From assembly GCA_949959305.1 (NCBI GenBank), contig CATLJA010000007.1, positions 1 through 45,657 on the forward strand: a DNA stretch of 45,657 nt. Reading direction: 5' to 3'. Every line of letters starts with the position of its first letter. Position 1 is the first letter of the stretch. The position numbers and the translations under genes are program-made. The DNA comes from an uncultured Oscillibacter sp. Its GTDB lineage: Bacteria; Bacillota; Clostridia; Oscillospirales; Oscillospiraceae. Below the pieces are notes generated by a model, which worked only from the letters and a program-made list of their open reading frames with translations, did no database searches and had not been told where the DNA came from. Below are positions 34,429 through 42,119 of the stretch, piece after piece.

Positions 34429-35442
34429 ATGGAATGGACCCTCGGAAGGCTTCGGGGCCGCCGCTTTCAGGCGGTGCGGAGCTTTCTCTCCCAAAACGGC
34501 CTGACCCCGCCGGAGTCCCCGCCGGCCTTTACCGTGACCCTGCTGGAGGACGAAACGCCCCTGGCCACCGGCTCTTTGGACGGCAATGTGCTGCAATACA
34601 TCGCCGTGGACCCCGGCCGCCAGGGGGACGGTCTCTGCGCCGCGGTGGTCAGCCAGCTCACCCGGCAGGCCTTCCAGGAGGGCCGGGAACACCTGATGCT
34701 GTGTACGAAGCCGGGCAACCGGGCCCTCTTCGGCGGCATGGGCTTCTACCCGGTGGCGGAGACCGCCGGCATGCTGCTGATGGAGAACCGGCGAAACGGC
34801 GCGGCGGATTTTGCCGCCGCCCTGCCCAGGCCGCCCCGGGCGGGGGGGCCCGTGGGGGCCATCGTGGCCAACTGCAATCCCTTCACCCGGGGGCACCGCT
34901 GGCTGGCGGAACAGGCGGCGGAGCGGTGCGGTTTTCTGTACTTCTTCCTGCTGTCGGAGGACCGGAGCTTTTTCTCCGCGGAGGACCGGCTGGAGCTGGC
35001 CCGGCGGAATCTGGCCGACCTGCCGGACACGGTGGTCTGTCCCACCGGAGACTACCTGATCTCCGCCGCCACCTTCCCCACCTACTTTCTCAAGGACCGG
35101 GAAAACGCCGCCTTCCACAGCGCCGAGCTGGACCTGAAGCTCTTTGCCCAGCGCTTCGCCGCCCCCCTTGGCATCACCCTGCGCTTCGTGGGGGAGGAGC
35201 CCCTGTGTCCCATTACCAGGGCCTACAATCAGCAGATGCTGGACCTCCTCCCCGGCTGGGGCGTCCAGCCGGTGGTCCTCCCCCGTCTGAACGAGGGCGG
35301 AGAGCCCATCAGCGCCAGCCGGGTCCGGGCGCTCTTCCGGCAGGGGGAGCTGGAGGCCCTGCGTCCCCTGGTTCCCCCCGAAACCTATCGATATCTGCTG
35401 GAGGTATACCGTCATGGAGCTACGGACGATTCTGGGAACTGA
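34429..35442 (+). CDS. citC: [Citrate (pro-3S)-lyase] ligase (acetylates the CitD cofactor)
   Basis: I start at ATG 34429 (MEWTLGRLRGRR, 337 residues) with AAGGAGG 7 bases upstream; the GTG at 34399 lies in the hairpin. The N-terminal GNAT-like domain (about 1-130) has YIAVDPGRQGDGLCAAVVSQL. The C-terminal nucleotidyltransferase domain has NCNPFTRGHRWLAEQAA (HxGH-type ATP site, about 147-163) and ISASRVRALFRQG. It uses ATP and acetate to acetylate the citrate lyase cofactor and so activates the enzyme. It overlaps citXG by 29 bases. Confidence 0.94.
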   Translation: MEWTLGRLRGRRFQAVRSFLSQNGLTPPESPPAFTVTLLEDETPLATGSLDGNVLQYIAVDPGRQGDGLCAAVVSQLTRQAFQEGREHLMLCTKPGNRALFGGMGFYPVAETAGMLLMENRRNGAADFAAALPRPPRAGGPVGAIVANCNPFTRGHRWLAEQAAERCGFLYFFLLSEDRSFFSAEDRLELARRNLADLPDTVVCPTGDYLISAATFPTYFLKDRENAAFHSAELDLKLFAQRFAAPLGITLRFVGEEPLCPITRAYNQQMLDLLPGWGVQPVVLPRLNEGGEPISASRVRALFRQGELEALRPLVPPETYRYLLEVYRHGATDDSGN

Positions 35443-36748
35443 TCTTGTGCCGCTGGAGGACATGCTGGCCGAGCGGGAGCTGAGGGCCGGGACCCAGCGC
35501 CGCCTGCTGGCCGCACACGGCGGCCCCCTGCTGTGCCTGAGCCTCAACATGGCGGGGCCGGTGAAGGACTTTCCCCTTCTCCGCCTGGGCTATCGGGCGG
35601 GCCGCCTTCTGGCGGAGGCGGCCCTGACCCGGGCAGGGGGCTCCTGCCGCTTTTTGGAGGAACGGCTGAGCCCGGCCGGGCCCTGCGCCTTCTATCTGGC
35701 GCGGGGCCTCTCCCCTCTGGCCGCCAAGGACGCGCTGTGCGCGGTGGAGGACGGCGGCCCCCTGGGCCGCCTGCTGGATCTGGACCTCCTGCTGGAAGAC
35801 GGCCGGAAGCTCTCCCGCAGGGAAACGGGCCGTCCTCCCCGCAGCTGTCTTCTCTGCGGGGAGACGGCGGCCGTCTGCGGCCGGAGCCGCCGCCACTCTG
35901 TGGAGCAGCTCCAGCAGGAGGCCGTCCGGCTGCTGATGGAGTATTTCTCCGCCCGGTGGGCGGAGCGCGTCTCCACCCGGGCCCTCCGGGCCATGCTCTA
36001 CGAGGTCTCCGTCACCCCCAAGCCCGGACTGGTGGACCGCCGGAACAGCGGCGCCCACCGGGACATGGATTTCTTTACCTTCCTGGACAGCGCGGCGGCC
36101 CTGACGCCCTGGTTCCGGAGGCTGTGCCTCCTGGGCGCCCGTTCGCCGGAGCTGGAGGACGGCGCGCTGTTCTCCGCCGCCCGGTCCCTCGGCATTCAGG
36201 CTGAGGAGGCCATGCGCGCCGCCACCGGCGGCGTGAACACCCACCAGGGCCTGATCTTCTCCCTGGGCCTCCTCTGCACGGCCGCCGGGCAGCTCTACGC
36301 CCGCGGCCTGCCCGGCGGCGAGGACGGCCCTCCTCCGGCGGAGGCTCTCTGCCGGAGGGCGGCGGCGCTGGCCGCCTGCGCGCCCGCCCCTGCCGGGCAG
36401 GCGGCCGGCAGCCTCCCCGGAGGCGCCCGGGGAGAGGCCCTCCGGGCTTTCGCCTCCGCGCGGCGCTGGGTCCTCCCCGTCCTCCGGCAGGCGGAATCCC
36501 CCGAAGAGGGCGGCCGCCGGGCCCTGCTGGCCCTGATCGCCCATGTGGAGGACGCCAACATCCTCCGCCGGGGAGGGCGCGCCGCCCTGGAGGCCGCCGC
36601 CCGCCGGGCCCAGCAGGTTTTGGACGCTCCCTCCGGGGAGTTTCAGGCGGAGCTCGCCGCCTTTGACCGGGAGCTGATCCGGGACGGACTCAGTCCCGGG
36701 GGCTGCGCGGATCTGCTGGCAGTGGGGTATTTCCTGTTCCTCACATGA
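35414..36748 (+). CDS. citXG: CitX-CitG fusion: citrate lyase cofactor synthase and transferase
   Basis: One 444-residue protein carries both maturation enzymes. CitX (about 1-170) has GGPLLCLSLNMAGPVKDFPLLRL and the CLLCGETAAVCGRSRRHS motif; it transfers the cofactor to apo-CitD. CitG (about 185-444) has YEVSVTPKPGLVDRRNSGAHRDMD, GVNTHQGLIFSLG and HVEDANILRRGG; it makes triphosphoribosyl-dephospho-CoA from ATP and dephospho-CoA. Fused CitXG is known in some other bacteria. The CitG part is somewhat short because the middle (about 300-340) is Ala/Gly/Pro-rich, but motifs are intact. It is the last gene of the operon; the second copy of the 119-bp repeat supplies the terminator. Confidence 0.93.
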   Translation: MELRTILGTDLVPLEDMLAERELRAGTQRRLLAAHGGPLLCLSLNMAGPVKDFPLLRLGYRAGRLLAEAALTRAGGSCRFLEERLSPAGPCAFYLARGLSPLAAKDALCAVEDGGPLGRLLDLDLLLEDGRKLSRRETGRPPRSCLLCGETAAVCGRSRRHSVEQLQQEAVRLLMEYFSARWAERVSTRALRAMLYEVSVTPKPGLVDRRNSGAHRDMDFFTFLDSAAALTPWFRRLCLLGARSPELEDGALFSAARSLGIQAEEAMRAATGGVNTHQGLIFSLGLLCTAAGQLYARGLPGGEDGPPPAEALCRRAAALAACAPAPAGQAAGSLPGGARGEALRAFASARRWVLPVLRQAESPEEGGRRALLALIAHVEDANILRRGGRAALEAAARRAQQVLDAPSGEFQAELAAFDRELIRDGLSPGGCADLLAVGYFLFLT

Positions 36749-36766
36749 CCTCTGTTTTGAATAGGG

Positions 36767-36885
36767 CCCCGGCCTTTCCACCCTTAAACAGCATGAAGCG
36801 CCGCCCGAAAGGGCGGCGCTTCTTTCGCGTTTCCGGGGACTTTCCCCCGGGCTCCCTTCCCCGCCGCCGGAAGCTGCGCATACTA
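36767..36885. repeat. 119-bp repeat, copy B (right flank of the organic-acid island)
   Basis: This is a direct repeat of 8032-8150, 28,735 bases away in the same orientation. The central hairpin loop is the exact reverse complement of that in copy A; otherwise there is one substitution (36849). It starts 18 bases after the citXG stop codon. Confidence 0.9.
36795..36826 (+). terminator. Hairpin terminator inside repeat copy B
   Basis: A 12-bp perfect stem (36795-36806 with 36811-36822) with a GAAA tetraloop is followed by TTTC. It probably ends the malY-citXG operon. Confidence 0.7.
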
Positions 36886-36892
36886 CCTCTGA

Positions 36893-37688
<796 letters not shown>

Positions 37689-37712
37689 CCGTTTTTTAAA
37701 GATTTTCCCGGT

Positions 37713-37730
37713 TGTTACAGCTTTGTAACA
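37713..37730. promoter_or_regulatory. 18-bp palindrome, possible operator
   Basis: TGTTACA (37713-37719) and TGTAACA (37724-37730) are perfect inverted arms with a 4-base spacer, inside the repeat-bounded segment. A dimeric repressor or activator site is likely; the protein is unknown. Confidence 0.45.
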
Positions 37731-37798
37731 TAGGCGGCCCCCCTCACGGGCGGCGGCGGGGGCGGACGGAAGCCCCCAAAGGCGGCGCGTCCTTCCTG

Positions 37799-37818
37799 TC
37801 AAAAAGTGTACTTTTTGA
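37799..37818 (-). repeat. 20-bp inverted repeat, right (candidate recombination site)
   Basis: The reverse complement reads TCAAAAAGTACACTTTTTGA, one mismatch from the left copy, with 157 bases between them. A consensus TTGACA (37815-37820) overlaps its outer edge, so it could instead be an operator on a rightward promoter, though I see no good -10 at the proper spacing. Confidence 0.7.
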
Positions 37819-37935
37819 CATTCCCCGCCAAAGGGGGGATGAATATGGAGAGAGGGGGGAAACTTTTCTTAAAGCGCCCGGTTTTTCCGCAGTGAAAACG
37901 CGGGAATCCTAACAATCAGGAGGAAAATCAGTCAG

Positions 37936-39177
37936 ATGAAAAAGAAGATTACCGCCGTACTTTTGACCCTCTGCATGGTTCTGAGCCTGCTGCCCCTGTC
38001 CGCCCTCGCCGCCGCCTGGAAGGTGACGCTGAACGGCCAGGAGGTCACGCTGACCGTGGACGACAGCACCGGGGCAGTCACCAGCGAGCCCGACCAGGGC
38101 CAGTACTACACCTTTAAAAAGGTGCAGGACCAGGATGTGTTCCACTATTACACCCTTGATAACGTATACGTCGGCCAGCTGACGGGAACTCCCGTCACCG
38201 TCGAGAAGGAGTGCGCCTGCGACACCAAGTGCGAGGCGGGCAAGCCCAATCAGAACTGCCCCGTCTGCTCCGCCGCTGACGCGGACCTTGACACGGTCTG
38301 CAAGGGCACCGTGAGCTCCATCGAAGGCAGCACCGTGACCGCAACGGTCCCCGTTGAAAACGGCAAGGCCGAGGCCAGTTTCGATGTGGACGAAAAAGAA
38401 GCCAGCTCCATGGTATCCAGCGCCGCCGACGGCGCTGTGACGGTGGAGGTTACCACCACCAACGCCACTGAGGTGAAGGTCAACCTGCCCAAGGCCCTGC
38501 TGGACGAGGCCAAAAAGACAACCAACAGCGTCACCACCGTGGAGGTCAAGACCGAGGTTGCCGCCGTGGCCCTGCCCGTCGCCGCCTTTAAGTCCACCCA
38601 GAACGTCGCCCTTACCGTAACCAAGGTCACCGCCAGCGCCACCGTCCTGGGCGGCGTCAGCCTGGACCTGAGCGCCAACGGAAGCGCCGTCAGCACCTTT
38701 GACGTTCCCGTGGCCGTCACCGTCAAGGTGTCCACCACAGCGGCCAAGCCCGTGGTCGCCTACCTGAACGGCGGCCGTTACTTCCATGTCCGCCAGAGCG
38801 CACCCAGCGCGGGCGCGTTCACCTTCTTCACCCGCCACTTCTCCGACTTCGTGGTGGTTGACGGCGGCGCTGTGAAGCTGGAGGCCAACACGATGCAGAA
38901 CACGGGCTCCGGCCGGGACCACGTCTACGCCATCGAGGCCGACGAAAGCCTCATCACCGCCCTGAAGGCCAGCGACGGCTCCCTCAACTACATAAGCACC
39001 AAGCCCCTGGCGGAGGAGATGCAGGAGAAAACCGTGGACGCCGGCGTCAACGCGCCCGACAGCGAAATTGACAACATCTGCGCCATCATCGGCAAGATGA
39101 CCCTCAACGGCGACGGCACGCCCAATATTGAGGACGCGGTCCGCATTGCCGCCGATTTCGTTGACGATATTCTGTAA
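37936..39177 (+). CDS. Secreted Ser/Thr/Val-rich surface protein with dockerin-like tail
   Basis: This 413-residue protein has a signal peptide (KKK start, cleavage near ALAAA at 23-27). The body is beta-rich with many Thr/Val repeats. A Cys cluster at about 95-123 (CACDTKC, then CPVC, then a later Cys) resembles a small motif seen in surface proteins of gut Firmicutes. The last 26 residues, LNGDGTPNIEDAVRIAADFVDDIL, look like one half of a dockerin calcium loop, but a single repeat cannot be called a dockerin. An AGGAGG site precedes the ATG. It shares a unit with the SLH protein 18 bases downstream. It lies after the candidate invertible segment, so it may be phase-variable. Function unknown. 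Confidence 0.8.
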   Translation: MKKKITAVLLTLCMVLSLLPLSALAAAWKVTLNGQEVTLTVDDSTGAVTSEPDQGQYYTFKKVQDQDVFHYYTLDNVYVGQLTGTPVTVEKECACDTKCEAGKPNQNCPVCSAADADLDTVCKGTVSSIEGSTVTATVPVENGKAEASFDVDEKEASSMVSSAADGAVTVEVTTTNATEVKVNLPKALLDEAKKTTNSVTTVEVKTEVAAVALPVAAFKSTQNVALTVTKVTASATVLGGVSLDLSANGSAVSTFDVPVAVTVKVSTTAAKPVVAYLNGGRYFHVRQSAPSAGAFTFFTRHFSDFVVVDGGAVKLEANTMQNTGSGRDHVYAIEADESLITALKASDGSLNYISTKPLAEEMQEKTVDAGVNAPDSEIDNICAIIGKMTLNGDGTPNIEDAVRIAADFVDDIL

Positions 39178-39195
39178 CGGGTAAGGAGAAGACAA

Positions 39196-40680
39196 ATGAC
39201 AAAACGTATCACCGCGCTTTTGCTGAGCGCCGTTCTCTGTCTCTCCCTGACCGGGGCGGCCTTCGCGGCGGGGGAGGAATCCGCCATCCGCGCCGAGGCC
39301 GGCTCCAAAAAAATCAGCGTAAGCCTGAAGGGCCTGACGGAAGGCGCGACGTATTACCTCTGCTCCCTGCTGGTCAAGGAGTCCGAGGCCGCGGCGGAGG
39401 AGGATTTCAAAATCGTGAGGTCCTTCAACTTCCGGGCCAAGGAGGGCGGCGTTTTTACCTACGATTTCGAGGGCGAGCCCATCCCCACCCTTGAGGCCGG
39501 AAACGTCCTGCGCCTCCGGGTGCCCGGCGTGGACTTCGGCGGAGACGGGTACATCGAGTATACCATTCCCGACGGGGAGGACGCGCCCGTTACCGCCGTC
39601 TCCCTGCCCAAGACCGCCAGCGTCCGGGTGAACGGCTCCAAGACCCTGACCGCCGTCCTGACCCCCGACAATGGCGAGTGGACCAGCATCACATGGACGA
39701 GCAGCGACGAGAGCGTCGCCGCCGTGGCCGCCGACGCGAAGGACGCGGCCAGCGCCGCTGTGAAGGGCGTGAAGGCCGGAACGGCCGTCATCACCGTCAC
39801 CGTGGTCAGCACCAACGGCGAGACCTACACCGCCTCCTGCACCGTTACCGTCTCCAAGTCCTCCGGCGGAGGCGGCGGTGGCGGAGGCGGCGGCGGCGGA
39901 AGCTCCGCCTCCGGCGACTACTCCATCGGCGTAAACCGCACGTCCAACGGCTCCGTCTCCGTCAACCCCACCCGGGCCGACGAGGGCGACACCGTCACCA
40001 TCACGGTCCGGCCCCACAAGGGCTATGAGCTGGACAAGCTGACCGTGAAGGACGAGGACGGCAGAACCATCCGCGTGACGGAGGCGGGCGACGGCAAATT
40101 CACCTTCATCATGCCGGACGGCAAGGTGACCGTGGAAGCCTCCTTCAAGGCCGTGACCGCCGAGCCCGAAACCGCCGCGCCCGTCTTCAGCGACGTGCCC
40201 GCCGGGTTCTGGGCCTATGAGCAGATTACCTGGGCCGCCAACAAGGGCATCATGGGCGGCTACGGCAACGGCATTTTCGCCCCCAACCGCAGCGTCACCC
40301 GCCAGCAGCTCTGGATGGTGCTGGGCCGCCTGAACGGCTCCAGCCCTGCCGACATGGCCGCCGCCAGGGCCTGGGCCATGTCCAGCGGCGTGTCCGACGG
40401 CTCCAACGCCACCGGGACCATGAGCCGCCAGCAGATGGTGACCATGCTCTACCGCTATGCCCAGATGATGGGCTATTCCACCGCCGGGCGGGCGGACCTC
40501 AGCCGCTTCCCCGACAGCGGCAGCGTGGCCGGATACGCCCAGGAGGCCCTTTCCTGGGCCGTGGCCAGCGGCGTGATGGGCGGCACCTCCGCCGGGACGC
40601 TGAATCCCGGCGGCACCGCCTCCCGCGCCCACTTCGCGGTTTTCATGCAGCGCTTTTGCGTTCTTTACGGAATCGCCTGA
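39196..40680 (+). CDS. Secreted SLH-domain protein with Ig-like domain and poly-Gly linker
   Basis: The protein has 494 residues: signal peptide (cut near AAFAA, about 20-26), an N-terminal beta domain (about 30-120), a Big-2-like Ig domain (about 130-220, VSLPKTASVRVNGSKTLTAVLTP... ITWTSSDESVAAV), a 12-glycine linker (about 224-235), a beta domain with NGSVSVNPTRADEGDTVTI (about 245-320) and C-terminal SLH modules (about 328-490, FSDVPAGFWAYEQITWAANKGIMGGYGNGIFAPN). The SLH part anchors it to the wall while the rest projects outward. It follows the 413-residue protein by 18 bases, so both are likely co-expressed. Ligand unknown. Confidence 0.88.
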   Translation: MTKRITALLLSAVLCLSLTGAAFAAGEESAIRAEAGSKKISVSLKGLTEGATYYLCSLLVKESEAAAEEDFKIVRSFNFRAKEGGVFTYDFEGEPIPTLEAGNVLRLRVPGVDFGGDGYIEYTIPDGEDAPVTAVSLPKTASVRVNGSKTLTAVLTPDNGEWTSITWTSSDESVAAVAADAKDAASAAVKGVKAGTAVITVTVVSTNGETYTASCTVTVSKSSGGGGGGGGGGGGSSASGDYSIGVNRTSNGSVSVNPTRADEGDTVTITVRPHKGYELDKLTVKDEDGRTIRVTEAGDGKFTFIMPDGKVTVEASFKAVTAEPETAAPVFSDVPAGFWAYEQITWAANKGIMGGYGNGIFAPNRSVTRQQLWMVLGRLNGSSPADMAAARAWAMSSGVSDGSNATGTMSRQQMVTMLYRYAQMMGYSTAGRADLSRFPDSGSVAGYAQEALSWAVASGVMGGTSAGTLNPGGTASRAHFAVFMQRFCVLYGIA

Positions 40681-40718
40681 TTCCATCCTCCCTCCTCTAT
40701 AAAGCGCACCGTCCACCA

Positions 40719-40750
40719 GGAAGGGCCCGGGGAACTCCCCGGGCCCTTCC
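40719..40750. terminator. Hairpin between convergent genes
   Basis: A perfect 14-bp stem (40719-40732 with 40737-40750) with an AACT loop lies between the SLH gene and the SEFIR gene. There is no T run, but the stem is very strong and its placement fits a shared terminator. Confidence 0.65.
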
Positions 40751-40752
40751 CC

Positions 40753-41685
40753 TCAGCCAAGCCGCCTCGTGATGGCGGTGAGGGCGCTGTTGCACGCGTC
40801 CTTTACCTCTCTGTACCGGCTCCGCATAGCCCCCCTGACGTCGGGCTTGGCGCTGAACATCCTGGCCAGCCGCCCTTTCTTTTCCCACTCGGCCAGTCTC
40901 GCGGGCTCCGCCTCCGCCACCCTCTCAAAGTTTACATAGAGGTACATGAAATCCTGCCAGCGGCGCAGAAAGGCTTCCAGCACGTCCATCGTCTCTTTTT
41001 TCAGCAGGAAGTCGTAGGTCTCCTTAAGCGCGTCCAGCGTTTCCGTCCTTCCGTCCGCTTCCTCCTCGGCTCCGCCGGGGTCCCGCATGCCGCCGTTCTC
41101 CGTGTACTCCAGCCTCACAAGCCACGCCTTCAGCTCCAGCAGCTCCCCGTAAACCTGCTCCAGCGCCCGGCGCTCCTCCGGGCCGGCGGGCTCCTCGGGG
41201 GGCTCCGGCTCCTCCTCCGGTTCGTCCTCCGGGACCTCCCTCCGGGCGGGCGGAAAAACCGCCTCCTCCCGGCCCCCCAGCGCGTCCAGCAGCTTCTCAT
41301 ACTCCCGCATGCTCTCCTGCCGCAGGTCCGCGCCCAGCTTGCCGCTGGCCCAGACCGGCAGGGCGGAGTCCCAGTCCCCCTCAAACAGCACGGGGATGTA
41401 CTTCATGTCGTTGTGGTTGCGGAAGACGTCTCCCGTGATGACGTTGGTCTCATAGCCCACGCCGCCGTCCCGTTCGTCTGCCTTGCTCTTGTACCTGGGC
41501 GTGCAGATGAACAGGGCCTGATCGCAGGTTTGCAGCGACTCCTCCATAAAGGAGGGAATCCGCTTCCCCAGCGCCATGTCCCGGTCCCAGACCACCTGAA
41601 CCCCGCTTCTCCTCAGAAGCTTCACCAGCCGCTCGACCCGTTTGCCATGCTCCTCCGAATCCCAGGAATACGAAATAAATACCAT
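40753..41685 (-). CDS. SEFIR/TIR-like domain protein, candidate single-gene defence effector
   Basis: I start at ATG 41685 (MVFISYSWDSEEHG, 310 residues), which has a GGGGGA site 8 bases upstream and puts the domain at the N-terminus; the open frame runs on to 41805 through the promoter. The SEFIR/TIR domain (about 1-130) has FISYSWDSEEHGKRVERLV, VVWDRDMALGKRIPSFMEESLQTCD and ALFICTPRYKSKADERDGGVGYE, closely matching bacterial SEFIR proteins. A Glu/Pro-rich linker (about 155-178) leads to a helical domain (about 180-310). Bacterial SEFIR proteins (bSEFIR) act in anti-phage NAD depletion; that role here is inferred. Its own promoter and a structured leader suggest tight control. Confidence 0.82.
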   Translation of the reverse strand: MVFISYSWDSEEHGKRVERLVKLLRRSGVQVVWDRDMALGKRIPSFMEESLQTCDQALFICTPRYKSKADERDGGVGYETNVITGDVFRNHNDMKYIPVLFEGDWDSALPVWASGKLGADLRQESMREYEKLLDALGGREEAVFPPARREVPEDEPEEEPEPPEEPAGPEERRALEQVYGELLELKAWLVRLEYTENGGMRDPGGAEEEADGRTETLDALKETYDFLLKKETMDVLEAFLRRWQDFMYLYVNFERVAEAEPARLAEWEKKGRLARMFSAKPDVRGAMRSRYREVKDACNSALTAITRRLG

Positions 41686-41756
41686 GTTCAAATCCCCCGT
41701 CCCTGAGGGCCCCGCCGGGGCCCCGAACTCGCCCGCGTTGGAGGCGGCCTGCCTCC

Positions 41757-41785
41757 ATTGTACCCCCTCCGGCGGAAAATGTCCA
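41757..41785 (-). promoter_or_regulatory. Promoter of the SEFIR gene with structured leader
   Basis: On the minus strand TGGACA (41785-41780), a 17-base spacer and TACAAT (41762-41757) point to the gene. The leader holds a hairpin at 41707-41723 (GGGCCCC with GGGGCCC) just before the ribosome site. Confidence 0.65.
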
Positions 41786-41867
41786 GTTTTTTCCTTTTTA
41801 TACAAAAAGCGCGGCTCCGCCCGCGCCTCCCGCCGGGCGGGTCCTCCCCCTTCCGACGCGTTTCCCC

Positions 41868-41896
41868 TTGACAGGGAGATATTATGATGTCATAAT
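41868..41896 (+). promoter_or_regulatory. Promoter of the RHH-parA-parB operon
   Basis: A consensus TTGACA (41868-41873), 17-base spacer and CATAAT (41891-41896). The -10 lies inside a palindrome, so a bound repressor would block the polymerase. Confidence 0.75.
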
Positions 41897-41918
41897 CAGT
41901 TTTAACCAATGATATCAT
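41881..41918. promoter_or_regulatory. Two operator-like palindromes in the partition promoter
   Basis: ATTATGATGTCATAAT (41881-41896) and ATGATATCAT (41909-41918) share ATGAT/ATCAT half-sites, with centres about 25 bases apart. Likely bound by the adjacent ribbon-helix-helix protein, possibly also the centromere-like site. Confidence 0.6.
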
Positions 41919-41945
41919 AATGTCGGAAAAACGGAGGAATTGCCG

Positions 41946-42119
41946 ATGGAGGGCGAAAAAAAGGTGAAGCTCCTGGTCTACGCCACGGAGGACGAGCGGA
42001 CCCGCATCAAAATGGCGGCGGCAAAGCTGCGCATGAGCATGAGCCAGCTGATTCTGGACAGCGTCCTGGAGCAGGTGGCCAGCATCGAATCTCTGGAGCG
42101 GAAGGAGGAACGGGCATGA
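41946..42119 (+). CDS. Small ribbon-helix-helix DNA-binding protein of the partition operon
   Basis: This is a 57-residue gene with GGAGG 8 bases before the ATG. After a short Lys-rich start, [20 protein letters not shown] gives the beta-strand and first helix, and [18 protein letters not shown] the second helix of an Arc/CopG-like fold. Its stop overlaps the parA start as ATGA, so the three genes are coupled. Two palindromes at its promoter are natural binding sites. By analogy with plasmid partition loci it may be an autorepressor or an adaptor between DNA and ParA; having both this and a ParB is unusual. Confidence 0.8.
   Translation: MEGEKKVKLLVYATEDERTRIKMAAAKLRMSMSQLILDSVLEQVASIESLERKEERA

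Noticed and set aside
29196..35550. Long minus-strand frames (868 and 904 codons) opposite the hydratase and cit genes
   Set aside because: Shadows; the plus strand holds recognisable aconitase-family, CitE, CitF and CitC motifs.
39865..39905. Phase-variable slippage tract in the poly-Gly linker
   Set aside because: The codons are mixed GGC/GGA/GGT, so only in-frame triplet changes are likely; there is no mononucleotide run to switch the frame.
37909..40716. A 935-codon minus-strand open frame opposite the two surface-protein genes
   Set aside because: Gly/His/Val-rich translation with no domain. It is an antisense shadow of two genes with signal peptides and ribosome sites, typical of GC-rich coding DNA.
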